Part shown: positions 1-12,200 of the stretch, piece by piece
Position numbering within the stretch: position 1 is the stretch's first letter
Layout: each line of letters begins with the position of its first letter
Source of the DNA: Agapanthus africanus
Lineage: Eukaryota > Streptophyta > Magnoliopsida > Asparagales > Amaryllidaceae
Assembly (NCBI GenBank): GCA_030015575.1
Contig: CM057347.1
Span: forward strand, 503,691,176 to 503,755,175
DNA: 64,000 bases
Direction of reading: 5' to 3'
The notes under the pieces: generated by a model
The model's input: only the letters and a program-made list of their open reading frames with translations
Database searches by the model: none
What the model was told of the DNA's origin: nothing
Translations under genes and position numbers: made by a program

Positions 1-97
1 CAGACAACCCGGGAATCCTATGCTGAACCGTTAAAAACCGGGCTTACCACTCTCGACCCTGACCCATAAATAGGTCAGGACGAGAGTGGGGGGGCAG
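1..97 (+). mobile_element. 3' internal tail of a Tat-type gypsy element
   Basis: The stretch just before the LTR, a cgagagtggggggg purine run at about 81-94, matches the polypurine tract at 34324-34338 of the complete Tat-type element later in the window. The sequence gacccataaataggtcag also has a counterpart there. This is therefore the 3' end of an element whose body lies left of the window. No coding sequence is visible. Confidence 0.7.
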
Positions 98-885
98 TGA
101 TAAGGCTCATGAACAGGAATTCCCCAGATTACGATACGTAGCAGATGGCGTGTCTTCTACGTAAGCTCACTAGGCTCCTGGGGGTTACGGAGGTAGGATC
201 AATATGGTGCCTTGGGGACTTTCCTCGGGGTCTTGTCTCCGAGCTTACACCCTCACTTCTCACCCCCGAGCTATCCAGCAGCCGAACTTACACTCCATTT
301 GCTCGTCTCCGAGCTGTTGCAGGGCTGAACTTCCTCGGCCTTCCGGCTCCCCTCCGAGCCATCCATCGAGTTGAGCTTCCTCGGCTTTCCCGATCGACGG
401 AGAGAGCGGAGCCCAAGCACCCCCGCAATGGCTCCATGTATCTCCCTAAAGCGAGATATCCGCCGCCCCACGTTCCACGTCCCACGCTGGCGCGTCCCTC
501 CATTAATGAGCGTATCCCGCCATTAATGGACGGATCCCGCCATTGACGCGGGCGTAACGCAGGGGCGAACTAACGGCGAGGATCTCGCGCAGGCTCGCTC
601 CATATGACCGCTATATAAACCCCTCTTTCAGACGACTCAGGTAACTCGAACTCATTCTAATATGCTGCTACCCTGCTCTTATTCCACGGTACTCACTTGA
701 TCGTCGGAGGGTCTTACGGCGGTTTCCTATCCCGGGACTTCTCTTGCAGGTAGCCCGGCGTCAACAACATCCAACAACCCATTGAGATCCACACAACAAT
801 TCTCATACCCAATCTCAATCGTTCAAAACCGCTCGCAGCCAGATCGACGGAAGACAACATCTGAGGGAGATTCCGACCTCCATCA
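98..885 (+). mobile_element. 3' LTR of a Tat-type gypsy element
   Basis: The LTR begins tgataaggctcatg and ends ctccatca. It shares with the LTR at 14055-14788 the order of blocks: a CG-rich U3, a TATA box (ctatataaac, 611-620), gacgactcaggtaa, gatcgtcggagggtc, cgggacttc and the closing gagatccacac...ccatca. It is 788 bp against 734 bp. A polypurine tract precedes it, so it is a 3' LTR rather than a solo LTR. The next bases (ctcac, 886-890) would be the TSD, which cannot be checked because the 5' end is outside the window. Sequence right of the LTR reads in frame as proline dehydrogenase exon 1. Confidence 0.8.
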
Positions 886-3618
886 CTCACCAACCCTAGC
901 CCCCCTCAAACTATAGATTTATCCGACACCGGCCTATTATTCGCCTCGGTCCCAAACGGGAGCCTCTTCAGATTGATCGCCATTCTACGGGCGCTGGCGG
1001 CCGAGCCGCTGGTCGACGCGGGGATCAGGGCGATGCGGTCCGATTTGCTCCGGTCGAGCCGGCTAGCCCGGTCGGTCCTGATGGCCGCGGTGAAGTGGAC
1101 GGTCTACGCACACTTCTGCGTAGGGTTGGGGAAGGAGGAGGTTGGGAGAACCGTTAGGGAGCTATCGGGTTTGGGCTAAGGGGGATATTGGATTATGGGT
1201 CCGTGGATGCGGAGGACAACGAGGGATGCGATCGGGATCTGGACGGGTTCTTGGACATGGTGGAGATGATCTCGTCGGTGTCGGGATTCTCCGTAAGTGA
1301 CGCTGCTCCTTTTTTTTCTTTATCGTAATTAGGGTGAATATTCTTGGCACGTGGGAAGAGATTCCGACACGTGTGAGATGGAGGAGATTGATTGGTTATG
1401 AGACACTACTTTAGGGAAAAATCTTCTTTTGAGGGGCTTACATCACGCAAGACTCTCTAGAGCCCTGTGTTTCCCTTGTATAAAAGGGAAGCCCATCCAA
1501 GAGCTATGCAAAGGCTTGAATGATGCAAGCCCTTGCATTCTAAATTTTTCCCTATTTTAGGACCTGAAACCTCTGCTTATTGTTGCATCTCGGCCACACA
1601 TCACATTTAAAAATAATACAAAAAGGCTTGTAGGCATTTTTTCTTACCCTTGCATGCACCGTTGTATGTAAAAGTTGCAGTAGCAGAGAGGAAATAATAA
1701 TGACTATGAAACTGCTCTTTTATAGCAAATTCATAATCTTGTTTTCATTTTTAGATAAAAAGCTAAAACTTTATTAATTTATAGGTTTTTTTAATGCTAT
1801 TTCCATAAGATTTTAACATTGGAGCACAGCGAAAAAAGGTGTATTTCATTTTAGTGAAAGATTAGGGTGGGGTCGGGCATAGTCTCTTGGTTGTGCCTGA
1901 ATGCCTAGGGATGGGACCCGCCACAACTTTAATTTACCCAGCACGGTTCTATATACAACTCTCAGTCATAACTCCCCTAGCCCGACTGTTATTAGGCAAT
2001 TTTCGTTGTTTTTTAGTTTAATTCAGATATGCATGCTAGCTATTTAAGCTGCTTGTTAGAATATAAAATATGTATTCCCTTTACTCCATTTCACAGGTTA
2101 TGCTGTAGTGGTAGGGACATTTAACTTCGTATGTTTGAAATTTTGAATTCTGTTACAAAAGCCTAGGTCGCCTAGGTCTTGGTCAGTTGGTCCAAAGTGT
2201 TCTTAACCTACATGTGCACATCTCTCGTCAGACCTTCCGAGTATTGGTGCAGCGGCCGGGTATCAAAACAATGCATGCAATTAATCAATGCACATTGTCA
2301 CAAATAGGGGGTTTTCTTATTGCATGACCTCTCGCATTTTTGCTACGTATAGTTCAAAATCATCAAATTGATCTTGCATTTTATACTTTAATGCAATGGT
2401 TGAGCTTTGCATGTGTAAAAGTTACGGCCATTTGCCCGATCTCGCTCCTCGAACGAGTCGGCCATCTGTTAAGATGGCAAAAGAAAGACCCTTCTTTCAA
2501 TCTCCCATGGAAATCTCACTCCATCCCAATACTCACGAACTTGAGCCCCTCTCTATCAAACCCTGACGACACCAGAACCCTTGACTCAACCTGAGGAGCA
2601 AAATCTCCAATCTGCCCTCAACAGACTCTCAACCCTCTGCAAAAGATGCGCCGAAATGAATCTCCCGGTCTTAATCGATGCAGAATACACATCAGTTCAA
2701 CCCGCGATCGATTATTTCACTTATGCTGCTGCTTTGGAGTTTAACAAGGGAGATTACCCGATCGTGTTTGGGACGATTCAGTGCTATTTGAGGGATTCGA
2801 AGGAGAGGATGTCTCAGGTTGTTGAGGCTGCGGAGAAAGAGAGGTTCCTTATTGGGCTTAAGTTGGTTCGAGGGGCGTATTTGACGAGGGAGACGCAATT
2901 GGCTAATTCCTTGGGGGTGGATTCGCCGATTCATGGGAGTATACAAGCGACGCATAGGAGTTATGATGATTGTGCAAGTTTTATGCTTGAAAGGGTCGTT
3001 AGAGGTCCGGGTTCGGTTGTGCTGGCTACACATAATCTTGATTCAGGTAACTAAACTTGAACTTAGTGGCTCCGGATGGATGGAAATGGAGTTGTGATGG
3101 AAAATATTGCTACTTTATTTACATTTTTCAATTTTTGGTGAACAAAATGCTAAATTAAGTGCCTAAAATGAGCTGCAAAATAAGGAAAATTTCTCTCCTC
3201 CACATGGCTGTGTCGTAAATGTTGCAAATTTTTAGAATGTGATTATAACATCTTTTAGACAGGGCTACACCAGTCTTCAAACGTTGCATTTTCTATTGCG
3301 GCAAATCAAACATCTGATTGATGAAACTTATTTTTTTTATCTACCGATGTATTAAACTAATGATGCTTGTCTACAGGAAAAGCGGCGGTCGCAAAGGCGG
3401 AGGAGATAGGAATAGGTAAAGGGAATCAGAAGCTACAATTCTCTCAGTTGATGGGGATGGCTGATGGCTTATCCTTTGGGCTGAGGAATGTGGGGTTCCA
3501 AGTGAGCAAAGTACCTTCCTTATGGTCCAGTTGATCAAGTCATTCCTTATCTTCTTCGACGAGCCGAAGAGAACAGAGGCATGCTGTCTTCTTCAACTCT
3601 TGACAGAGAGCTAATAAG
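886..3618 (+). pseudogene. PRODH: Proline dehydrogenase (PRODH) pseudogene, interrupted at exon 1
   Basis: Proline dehydrogenase is the mitochondrial flavoenzyme that oxidises proline to pyrroline-5-carboxylate. Three exons are recognisable by family resemblance. Exon 1 is 886-1292 (LRALAAEPLVDAGIRAM, HFCVGLGKEEVGRTVREL), with donor gtaagt at 1293. Exon 2 is about 2405-3046 (VTAICPISLLERV, LLRWQKKDP, VLIDAEYTSVQPAIDYF, LKLVRGAYLTRE, VLATHNLDSG). Exon 3 is 3377-3618 (MGMADGLSFGLRN, then [13 protein letters not shown] after a shift), followed by donor gtatct. Breaks: one base is missing near 1174, which gives TAA at 1177-1179; a +1 shift lies near 2580; an extra base lies near 3511. The transit peptide and start are missing because an LTR ends at 885, and the last exon was not found. 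The exon 2 acceptor is uncertain. It could be a recently broken second copy; sequencing error could explain a single shift but hardly all three. Confidence 0.82.
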
Positions 3619-4174
3619 GTATCTTTCAATGGAGAATCCAGTCCAGCCAGTCCATTTCATTAGACTCTTGTGAATAAATTCCAACCATTCAGTTTCATTT
3701 GGATCCTATCATATCAATCCAGCCGTTCAGTTTCATTTGGACGCCAATGAGTGGAATCCAGCCATTCTGTTTCATTTGGACGCCAGTTAATGAAATCCAG
3801 CCATTCAGTTTCATTTTTACGCCTGAAAAGATAATCGAGTCTTATTACTTAAAGAATCACATTGTGTGCGTTATATATTGACTAGTCACTTGAGAGGATT
3901 GTTATATGGTAGGTTTACCTGTAAATTTTCAATGTATTTTATAGATCAAAAAGAAGGGAAAAAGGCATTTGGCATTTGTCCATGTTACTTTCTTCTGTTG
4001 AGTTGCTGTGTGTATCCAAATCCAATGACCGTATATCTTATATCTTCTCGTTATTTGGTGACTAATAACATGCACCTCCAATGCATGTGTGTCATGACAA
4101 AAAATTTATAGCATGTCATGATTTTTTTGTGTTTTCTTGATGTCCATAGGTTCAAGAATTTTTTTAATCAAATT
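3619..4174 (+). other. Probable PRODH last intron or downstream spacer
   Basis: Non-coding AT-rich sequence follows the exon 3 donor at 3619. It contains the short minisatellite annotated separately. The two ORF-like stretches here (3699-3881 and 3866-4111) have no recognisable motif, and the first is only a translation of the minisatellite. An LTR element interrupts it at 4180. Confidence 0.5.
3678..3822 (+). repeat. Minisatellite, about 39-bp unit, nearly four copies
   Basis: Four imperfect copies of a unit of the form atccagccattcagtttca plus ttggacgccantnatga follow each other. The first copy is the most diverged (ttccaaccattcagtttc). It lies just downstream of the PRODH exon 3 donor. 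Confidence 0.7.
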
Positions 4175-4179
4175 TGTTC
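4175..4179. repeat. Left TSD (tgttc) of the 4180-13228 element
   Basis: The pentamer tgttc directly before the LTR start (tgtaataccc) is repeated exactly at 13229-13233 after the second LTR. This supports one insertion event for the whole interval. Confidence 0.85.
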
Positions 4180-7100
4180 TGTAATACCCAGTTCCGATAT
4201 GCCGTAACCGTATTTTAACGAATAATTTCCAAATATTTCCCCCAAAATTTTTCTACATAATTTTCTATATTTTTCTAAAATCTAACTTCTAAACCTTTAC
4301 CCTGATTAAACCCTATCCCCTTTTTTATATTTTTCCCAATTCTTTCTTCCTACCCCAGACCTTATGGTTACATCCGTACATCGTGTTCTCGTCCCGTTTA
4401 GTGAAACAGACTCGTTTGGATCGCTACGTGCATACTACGTGTATCCGTTTTTGGGGGTGTGCATTTTCTTTAACCGGATATCGCTTTTTGGTTTTGGTTT
4501 ATACGTATACTATCCGTATTTTCATACCGTAATGTTAGACCTATCCCAGACATATTTTGAAGTATTTTTGTATTAGATGTAAAACTCAAATATAGTTAAT
4601 AAAACATTGTTATTATATAAAAAAATTTAAAATATATATACGTTTGTATTTTAACTAAATATATTTTAATATATTCTAATCCTAACAGACTATCTCTGTC
4701 TCTCTGCTCTCTTTATTATATATTATAATCAACTTATTTACTTAATCTAATAATTTTCCCCAGCCTCCTCTTTCTTCTCATTCTCCACTCTTCCCGCTTC
4801 TTTTCCCGCCTCCCTCGTGCTACACGCGACCCGCTCCACTACGCGACCACGTCATCGCCAATGCCTCCCCCTATTCTTGCAACTGCTCTCCATAACACGC
4901 TTCTTCCCGCGACTTCGTTCTCGACTCCACGTTTCCCCTGCGGCTTCCCCCTCCCTCGCGCTCCCCGAGATCCCCGCTACCGCCCTCGCCTGCCTCGCCT
5001 CCCTTCCTCCCTCTTCACTCCCTCTCTTCATCACTCTCTACGCCCCTTCTCCTCCTCTCTCCTCTCTTCTTCTGCAAAACCCGAGCACCCCACTGTAAAC
5101 CCACCGCCGGAGCTCTCCCATCGCCTCCACCAACCCAGCTCCATCCCTCGCCGCGACCACCGCCAGCACCGCCTTCATCTCCTCCTCTTCTTCCTCCTCG
5201 TCACCGACACAGCACCACTACCATCATCACCGTCGCTGCCTCCTCCACCGAACTCGTCGCCGCAACCCCCACCGCACTGAGCCCACTTCATCAACTCGAC
5301 CAAACTTCCCTTCCTCTCACAACCGTGCTCCTCCACCCATCACCGGCAGCCCCATCTCCAACACTTCGCCGCCGGACGACACCACGAGCACCAACGACTC
5401 CCTCACGAACATCGCTGTCTCTTCCGCCGCCCTCGTTACCGCAATCCCACTCCCTCCTCCCAAACCCAAGCAGCCCACCACCTCCTCTGCCACCGCGAAC
5501 ACCACTCGACCATCGCGGCATCCTCCCCCTTCCTGCAGCAGGACCCCAGCACCAACAGCCTCCATCGCCACCGTTTTGCATCAAAAGCTCGCATCCTCGA
5601 CCTCATGACCCACTTGCCGCCACGAGCACCGACCACCACCATCGTCGGCGGCTCACCCCAGTGCCGCCTGAGCACCCGCACGACCACCTCCACGCTGCCA
5701 ACAGTCGCAGCTCATCACCAACTTCCAAGCCCCGTACCCGAGCTCCTCTTGCTCCCTCTATCTACTCCAGCCACGACCCAGAACTGCGCGATGACCACTC
5801 CACCATCGACGGCCTCATCTCTGCGAACTCGGAGTCTTCAAGTACCGCCGCCAACGTCGATCCATACGAATTGTAGCCAATCAAAATAAAGAATTCGAGG
5901 CCATGCCACTACGGTTCCAAGGCTCGCGAACTCCGGTTTTGTCGCATATACTTCACCATTTAAATGTACAAGTATGCGGAACCATATATATAAACGTAGA
6001 GAATCGAATTATCTTTCCAATGGTACCAATTTTACTAAATTCCAGTATCTTTTGGTATTTAAATCCTATTTTAAACGGATGACACGTCCGGCAGATTTCT
6101 GTCATTTCCGTTTGCACCCTTCATCAGTATTTTGATCATAACTCCTGAACCAAAATGAATATTGTTGATCCGTCTCCTGTTCTGTAAATTTAAGTAATAA
6201 CCCTATAATTAGTTGAACGGTAGCATCATGTAATTGTTCTCCCAACTGGGAGTAAAACGTGTTACGAAACGGACTTCTAGTTCAGAAATTGGATTTCCAG
6301 CAGTGAACACTTAAAATGAAATGACCATAACTAGAAAATATGAAATCCGTTTGACGCGAAACCAATTTTGTTGGACAGATAATTAAACATACTGCTTACC
6401 CCTTTTATATTGTTTTGCTAAATTCTGCACGTGTGAATTATAGTAAATTTTGCAAGTGGTATGACAGTGGCTGCTATATTTTATTCATATTATAATTACT
6501 TGCATTCTCATCATATCATGTAGTTGTTATACCCTCATTGAATAGTGGCCATATACATTGATAACCTAGTGATTGTGTTACATTACTCATTGATAAATAT
6601 TAGTGATTGGATTGTGGCAAGTATGTTAGTGTAAAAGCGTGAATGAATAAGTGAAAGTGACACGTACTTGTACACAATCAGCGGAACCAGTTAATTATTG
6701 CATTGTCGATGCCTATGGGGCATATGTGAGTGTAACTATAACTGGCGTGGGACGTTTATGGAAGCATTTATATTAGTGGCATAGGTATGGCGTCAAACAC
6801 TGTCCATTTATCTTGGGTACCAGTCGAGACATGCTTGATGGAGACCATGTCTCCAGTTCTCGCGTAGACTTGTCATGGAGCGACTAGTATTTGGATTCAT
6901 GATTGGTATTTGATGTAGACCGTGGGTGTGGGGTAGTTTGAGTGTGAGTTCGATCAACAGAATCTCGGGAGTCCCATTGCCGGCATATACAGCGATTCTG
7001 GGAGTCATATGGGCGACATTACTGATTATTAGCGAGCGAGATTCGGGCCCGTATTCCCTTGCTCCTGGGATCTACCCTTGGGTTGGGGATACTCCTGCGG

Positions 7101-7652
7101 TGGTTGACGCTCACACTTGGACTGACGATAGGTTTAGCGACCTGGACAGTGAGACTTAGAGACTGATAGGTTTAGTGACATGGGCATGCATTAATTACTG
7201 ATTCGATATACCTGCTTTATTGTTTACCTGTACCGGTTACTTCATACTCATGTCATCACTCCATGTTTACTGTTTCATGTTCATCATTATTGCACGTGCT
7301 TACATATGTATTTATATATATTGCTATTGTGTCGCTCTGACGACCTGAGTATGCATGCTCAGAGTGAGAAGTGGACTGAGCTCGGATCGGGACCTGTCAT
7401 ACCTTGAGGATGTTGCGGACATCTAGATCAGCGACGCCAGCGCTATCTTTCCCTTGATCTCTATCCGATATATCTTTTATCTATTCTGATAGATGTAGTA
7501 ACTGCATTTCTCATTACCTGTGCATTGATTACTGATTACCACGTAATGCTAGAAGCTGAAATGTGACTACGGCAGGATATTTCCTTGACCGTAGGAGCAT
7601 GGATTGTCTTGTCACCCTTCGTATTTCGTATTTTGGGAAGCGGGGCGTGACA
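4180..7652 (+). repeat. 5' LTR of the 4180-13228 element (3473 bp)
   Basis: It aligns along its length with 9205-13228. It contains an AT-rich head, a long C-rich, low-complexity tract (about 4750-5870) whose open frames are proline/serine-rich shadows, and a unique 3' third (about 5945-7652). Relative to LTR2 it lacks about 550 bp after ggttttgtcgca (about 5950). I do not regard any ORF here as a gene. Confidence 0.85.
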
Positions 7653-9204
7653 TAGTTTTGTAAGTATCAGAGCAGCCATGTTTAGATTGGGATTACAGTT
7701 TCCGAGTAGGGCTGACAATTTAAGTCACCCTTTCGATTTAGATTGTAAACTTGTTGTCCTTGACCTTGATTCATATAATATGTCCTGCTACATATTTTGA
7801 TCTTGTCCGGTAGATTTTTGGGTAATTTGGTAGAGTTATGTTGTTGTAACTATGAACTGCAGTATAGTTACAATACTGTACTCTGTTTGAGTGACTTGGG
7901 GTTCTATCTTTGATTCCCTTCTCGATTGAATATTATCTTATCGCATAATCTTGTTTTGATTGTCAAATCTCTATCTCCGTTTATATCTTATATCGTTCCT
8001 GAGTTTTCAGATCTATTTTACATTTTCATCCTTGTACTTTTCATATTGATCCTAAACCTGCTTACGTTTCTTATCGGACTCGTTGCATTCTCACGTCTTC
8101 GTTTCTTCAAAGTTATCGTATCGCGTTGCATATTTTTTTAGTTCCTATCAGTGTCGCACAACGGAAGCTAAAACCTGTCTTCCAACGACTCTTCTTCCAC
8201 CTCCACTCTCCGGAGTCAGACCGCCGAAATTTTGGGCGTACTGCGAGGATTAAGAGAAGCCTAGGAAAGGACGAACGATCTTTTAGCTGAGGGGTTAAGG
8301 AGGCAGCTATTTCGGGCACCAAGAGGAGCCCCCGATCGTGAGGGAATTCCTGTTAGTGAAAAAGGAGGTGTACAGATGAAGCAGCGAAGAACCCGAGTAT
8401 GCGGTTATTGCAAGAGACCGGGGCACCTATAGTGAGACCGTCGCCAGGCCAAAGGAAAATGTTTGATTTGTGGATCCGCCAAACATCGTGTCAACGGTTG
8501 CCCTCGGAGAAAAGGGCTAAAAGAAGGAGATCCGTTAACGCCCTCCATGTCTTTTGAGTAGTTGTTTGCTTCGTTGTTTTGTGTTTTCGTTGTTTTCGTT
8601 CTTTTAATTTCAAGGACGACATTTTCTGTAAGGGGGTGATGTGATAACCAGTATTTGTCTTACGATCTATTCTATGTTTTAATAAAATTTATCTTGATAA
8701 ATTTCCTAAATATTTTCTCTATTTCTTATTTTCTCCAATATTTCCTATGGATATTTCTCCTATATTTCTCAAATTATTATTATTCCCAAATCATATAACC
8801 CTAACTCAAAATTTTCCAATATTTCTCATTTGTAGCCTATAGCTTATATCGTTCCAGGGTTTCAAATATGTTCTCCATCTTTTCGTTCTTGTACCATTCT
8901 TGACGATCTAATTGATGCTTACATTTCTTTCCGAACCTGATGCGCTTTCATATCTCCGTCTCTTCAAACTTATCAAATCAAGTTCTATGCTTCGAAGTTC
9001 TTATCAGAGTCGCGCATTGGAAGCGTGGTGGATCCATAACCACAGTTGAGTTTGCCGTGGTGCTCGTCGATAATCTACCGTGTTTCTTCAGGAAAGTCTA
9101 CCTAAGAACGCGAGGATGTCCGTCGGTGTTTCCCACATATGTCTGTGTAGCTTGTTTTCGTTCTTTGAATTTAGAGGACGAAATTTTCTTTTAGGTGGGT
9201 ATGA
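7653..9204 (+). other. Decayed mosaic interior of the 4180-13228 element
   Basis: Two diverged copies of one block are present, about 7985-8165 and 8838-9012; both include ttatatcgttcc and end near tcag-gtcgc. Two diverged copies of a polypurine-to-LTR junction also occur, at about 8600-8650 (gtaagggggtgatgtgataa) and about 9150-9212. The interior therefore looks like a fusion of two related elements or an internal duplication, followed by deletion of gag and pol. Confidence 0.6.
8400..8501 (+). pseudogene. Gag zinc-knuckle remnant
   Basis: Translation from 8400 gives CGYCKRPGHL, two stops, then KCLICGSAKHRVNGC. The second knuckle keeps the full CX2CX4HX4C spacing of plant gypsy Gag proteins. 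The first knuckle has lost its last cysteine and carries stops. The flanking Gag and protease regions are absent. This nucleic-acid-binding motif is the only coding trace left in the element. Confidence 0.75.
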
Positions 9205-12200
9205 TGTAATACCCAGTTCCGATATACCGTAACCGTATTTTAATGAATAATTTCCAAATATTTTCCCCCAAATTTTCTTACATAATTTTCGATATTTTTC
9301 TAAAATCTAACTTCTAAACCTTTGCCCTAATTAAACCCTATCCCTTTTTTTTATATTTTTCCCAATTCTTTATTCCTACCCCAGACCCTATGGTTACATC
9401 CGTACATCGTGTTCTCGTCCCGTTTAGTGAAACGGACTCGTTTGGATCGCTACGTGCATACTACGTATATTCGTTCTTGGGGTATGCATTTCCTTTAACT
9501 GGATATCGCTTTTTGGTTTTGGTTTACACGTATATTATCCGTATTTTCAAACCGTAATTTTAGACCTAACCCAGGCATATTTTAGAGTATTTTTGAATTA
9601 GCTGTAAAACTCAAATATAGTTAATAAAATATTCTTATTATATAAACGGTTTAAAATATATATGCGTTTATATTTTAACTAAATATATTTTAATATATTC
9701 TAATCCTAACAGACTCTTTCTGTCTCTCTCCTCTCTTTATTATATATTATAATTTATTTATTTACTTAATCTAATAATTTCCCCCAGCATCCTCTTTCTT
9801 CTCGTTCTCCACTCTTCCCGCTTCTTTTCCCGCCTCCCTCATGCTACCTGCGACCCGCTCCACCACGCGACCACGTCATCGCCAACGCCTCCCCCTCTTC
9901 TCGCAACTGCTCTCCACGACCCGCTCCTCCCCGCGACTTCATTCTCGACTCCACGTTTCCCCACGGCTTCCCCCTCCCTCGTGCTCCCCGAGATCCCCTC
10001 TACCGTCCTCGACCCCCTCGCCTGCCTCGCCTCCCTCCCTCTCTCTTCACTCCTTCTCTTCATCACTCTCTACGCCCCTTCTCCTCCTCTCTCCTCTCTT
10101 CTTCTCCAAAACCCGAGCACCCCACTGTAAACCCACCGCCGGAGCTCCCCCATTGCCTCTACCAACCTAGCTCCATCCCTCGCCGCGACCACCGCCAGCA
10201 CCGTCTCCATCTCTTCCTCTTCTTCCTCCTCGTCACCGACACAACACCACTACCATCATCACCATCGCTGCCTCCTCCGCCGAACTCGTCGCCGCAACCC
10301 CCACCACACCGAGCCCACTTCATCAACTCCACCAAGCTTACCTTCCTCTCACAACCGTGCTCCTCCACCCATCACCGGCAGCCCCATCTCCAACACTTCG
10401 CTGCCGGCCGCCACCACGAGCACCAACGACTCCTTCACGAACATCGTTGTCTCTTCTACCACCTCGTCACCGCAATCCCACTCCCTCCTCCCAAACCTGA
10501 GCAGCCCCACCACCACCTTTTCCACCTCGACCACCACTCGACCATCGCGGCATCCTCCTCTTTCCTGCGGCCAGACCCCAGCACCAACAGCCTCCATCAC
10601 CACCATTCTGCATCAAAATCTCGCATCCTCGACCTCATGACCCACTCGCCGTCATGAGCACCGACCACCACCATCGTCGACGGCTCACCCCAGCGCCTCC
10701 TGAGCACCCACACGACCACCTCCATGTTGCCAACATCCGCAGCTCGTCACCAACTTCCAAGCCCCGTACCCGAGCTCCTCTTGCTCCCTCCACCTGCTCC
10801 AGCCACGACCCAGAACTGCGCGACAACCACTACACCATCGACGGCCTCATCTCTACGAACTCGGAGCCTTCAAGTACCGCCGCAAACTTCGATCCATGCA
10901 AGTTGTAGCCAATCAAAAGCAAGAATTCGAGGCCACACTACGGTTCCAAGGCTCGCGAACTCCGGTTTTGTCGCAACGACCAATTTCGCATCAGTGACGT
11001 GCATTGCAGCATCCGACCGATCCATCATCTCCATGATATCATCAGTAAGGCAAGTAAATTCCTCACTTGCTTACATGCTACTACTTTACAAACCAAAATG
11101 AATGCGTAATTAGACTATATACACCAATAGGCACAATCGAGATCGATCAATGTGAAACCCTATATCAAAACCTATCTTAATATAGCGGAACTCATGATCA
11201 ATGGAACCCTGCGTTGTTAATGAACACCGTATATAAATTTGGTTGTAAGATAAAGTTGGTTAACCCCCCTAAAACGACAACCCAATAACCCTTATGAAAG
11301 CTGGTTTTTCTCGGACGATATGAACGGTTAAAATCATGATAAATTATTTATATATCGGACCCTAGAGTTCTATGGCTCGTATCGAAGCCAACAGATAAAC
11401 CTACAGCAACTCATAGTTCAACTTTACATTTTGATAAGTTATAACAATGAATACCGAGGCGATTCGCGGCCCTGAACTGCAGTGCGAGCAAGAATCTCTA
11501 CCTTGTTTGTTTTAAGAACGCGTATACTTCACTATTTAAATGTACAAGTGTGTGGAACCATATATATAAGCGTAGATAATCGAATTAGTTTTCCAATGGT
11601 ACTGGTTTTACTAAATTCCAGTATCTATTGGTATTTAAATCCTATTTTAAACGGATGACACGTCCGGCAGATTTCTGTCATTTCCGCTTGCACCCTTCAT
11701 CGGTATTTCGATCATAACTCCTGAACCAAAATGAATATTGTTGATCCGTCTCCTTTTCTATAAATTTAAGTCATAACCCTACAATTAGTTGAACAGTATC
11801 TTCGCGTAATTGTTCTCCCAACCGGGAGTAAAACGTGTTACGAAACAGACTTCCAGTTCAGAAATTGGATTTCCAGCAGTGAATACTTAAAATGAAATGA
11901 ACATAACTAGCAAATCTGAAATCTCTTTAACGCGAAACCAATTTTGTTAGACAGATAATTAAACATACTGCTTATCCCTTTTATATTGTTTTGCTAAATT
12001 CTGCACGTGTGAATTATAGTAAATTTTGCAAGTGGTATGACACTGGCTGCTATATTTTATTCATATTATAATTACTTGCATTATCATCATATCATGCAGT
12101 GGTTATACCCTCATTGAATAGTGGTCATATATATTGATAACCTAGTGACTGTGTTACATTACTCATTGATAAATATTAGTGATTGGACTGTGGTAAGTAC

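Noticed and set aside
145-546. 133-codon ORF in the first LTR, and similar ORFs at 14054-14470 and 34340-34588
   Set aside because: All lie within Tat-type LTRs upstream of or around the TATA box. The frame is not preserved between copies, and there is no motif.
2692-3033. 113-codon minus-strand ORF opposite PRODH exon 2
   Set aside because: It is a shadow of the clearly homologous plus-strand exon.
5291-5889. Long Pro/Ser/Thr-rich and Trp/Gly-rich ORFs on both strands, also at 9839-11101 and 60950-62424
   Set aside because: They lie in the C-rich low-complexity part of LTRs, are open on both strands, and change frame between LTR copies. No domain is visible.
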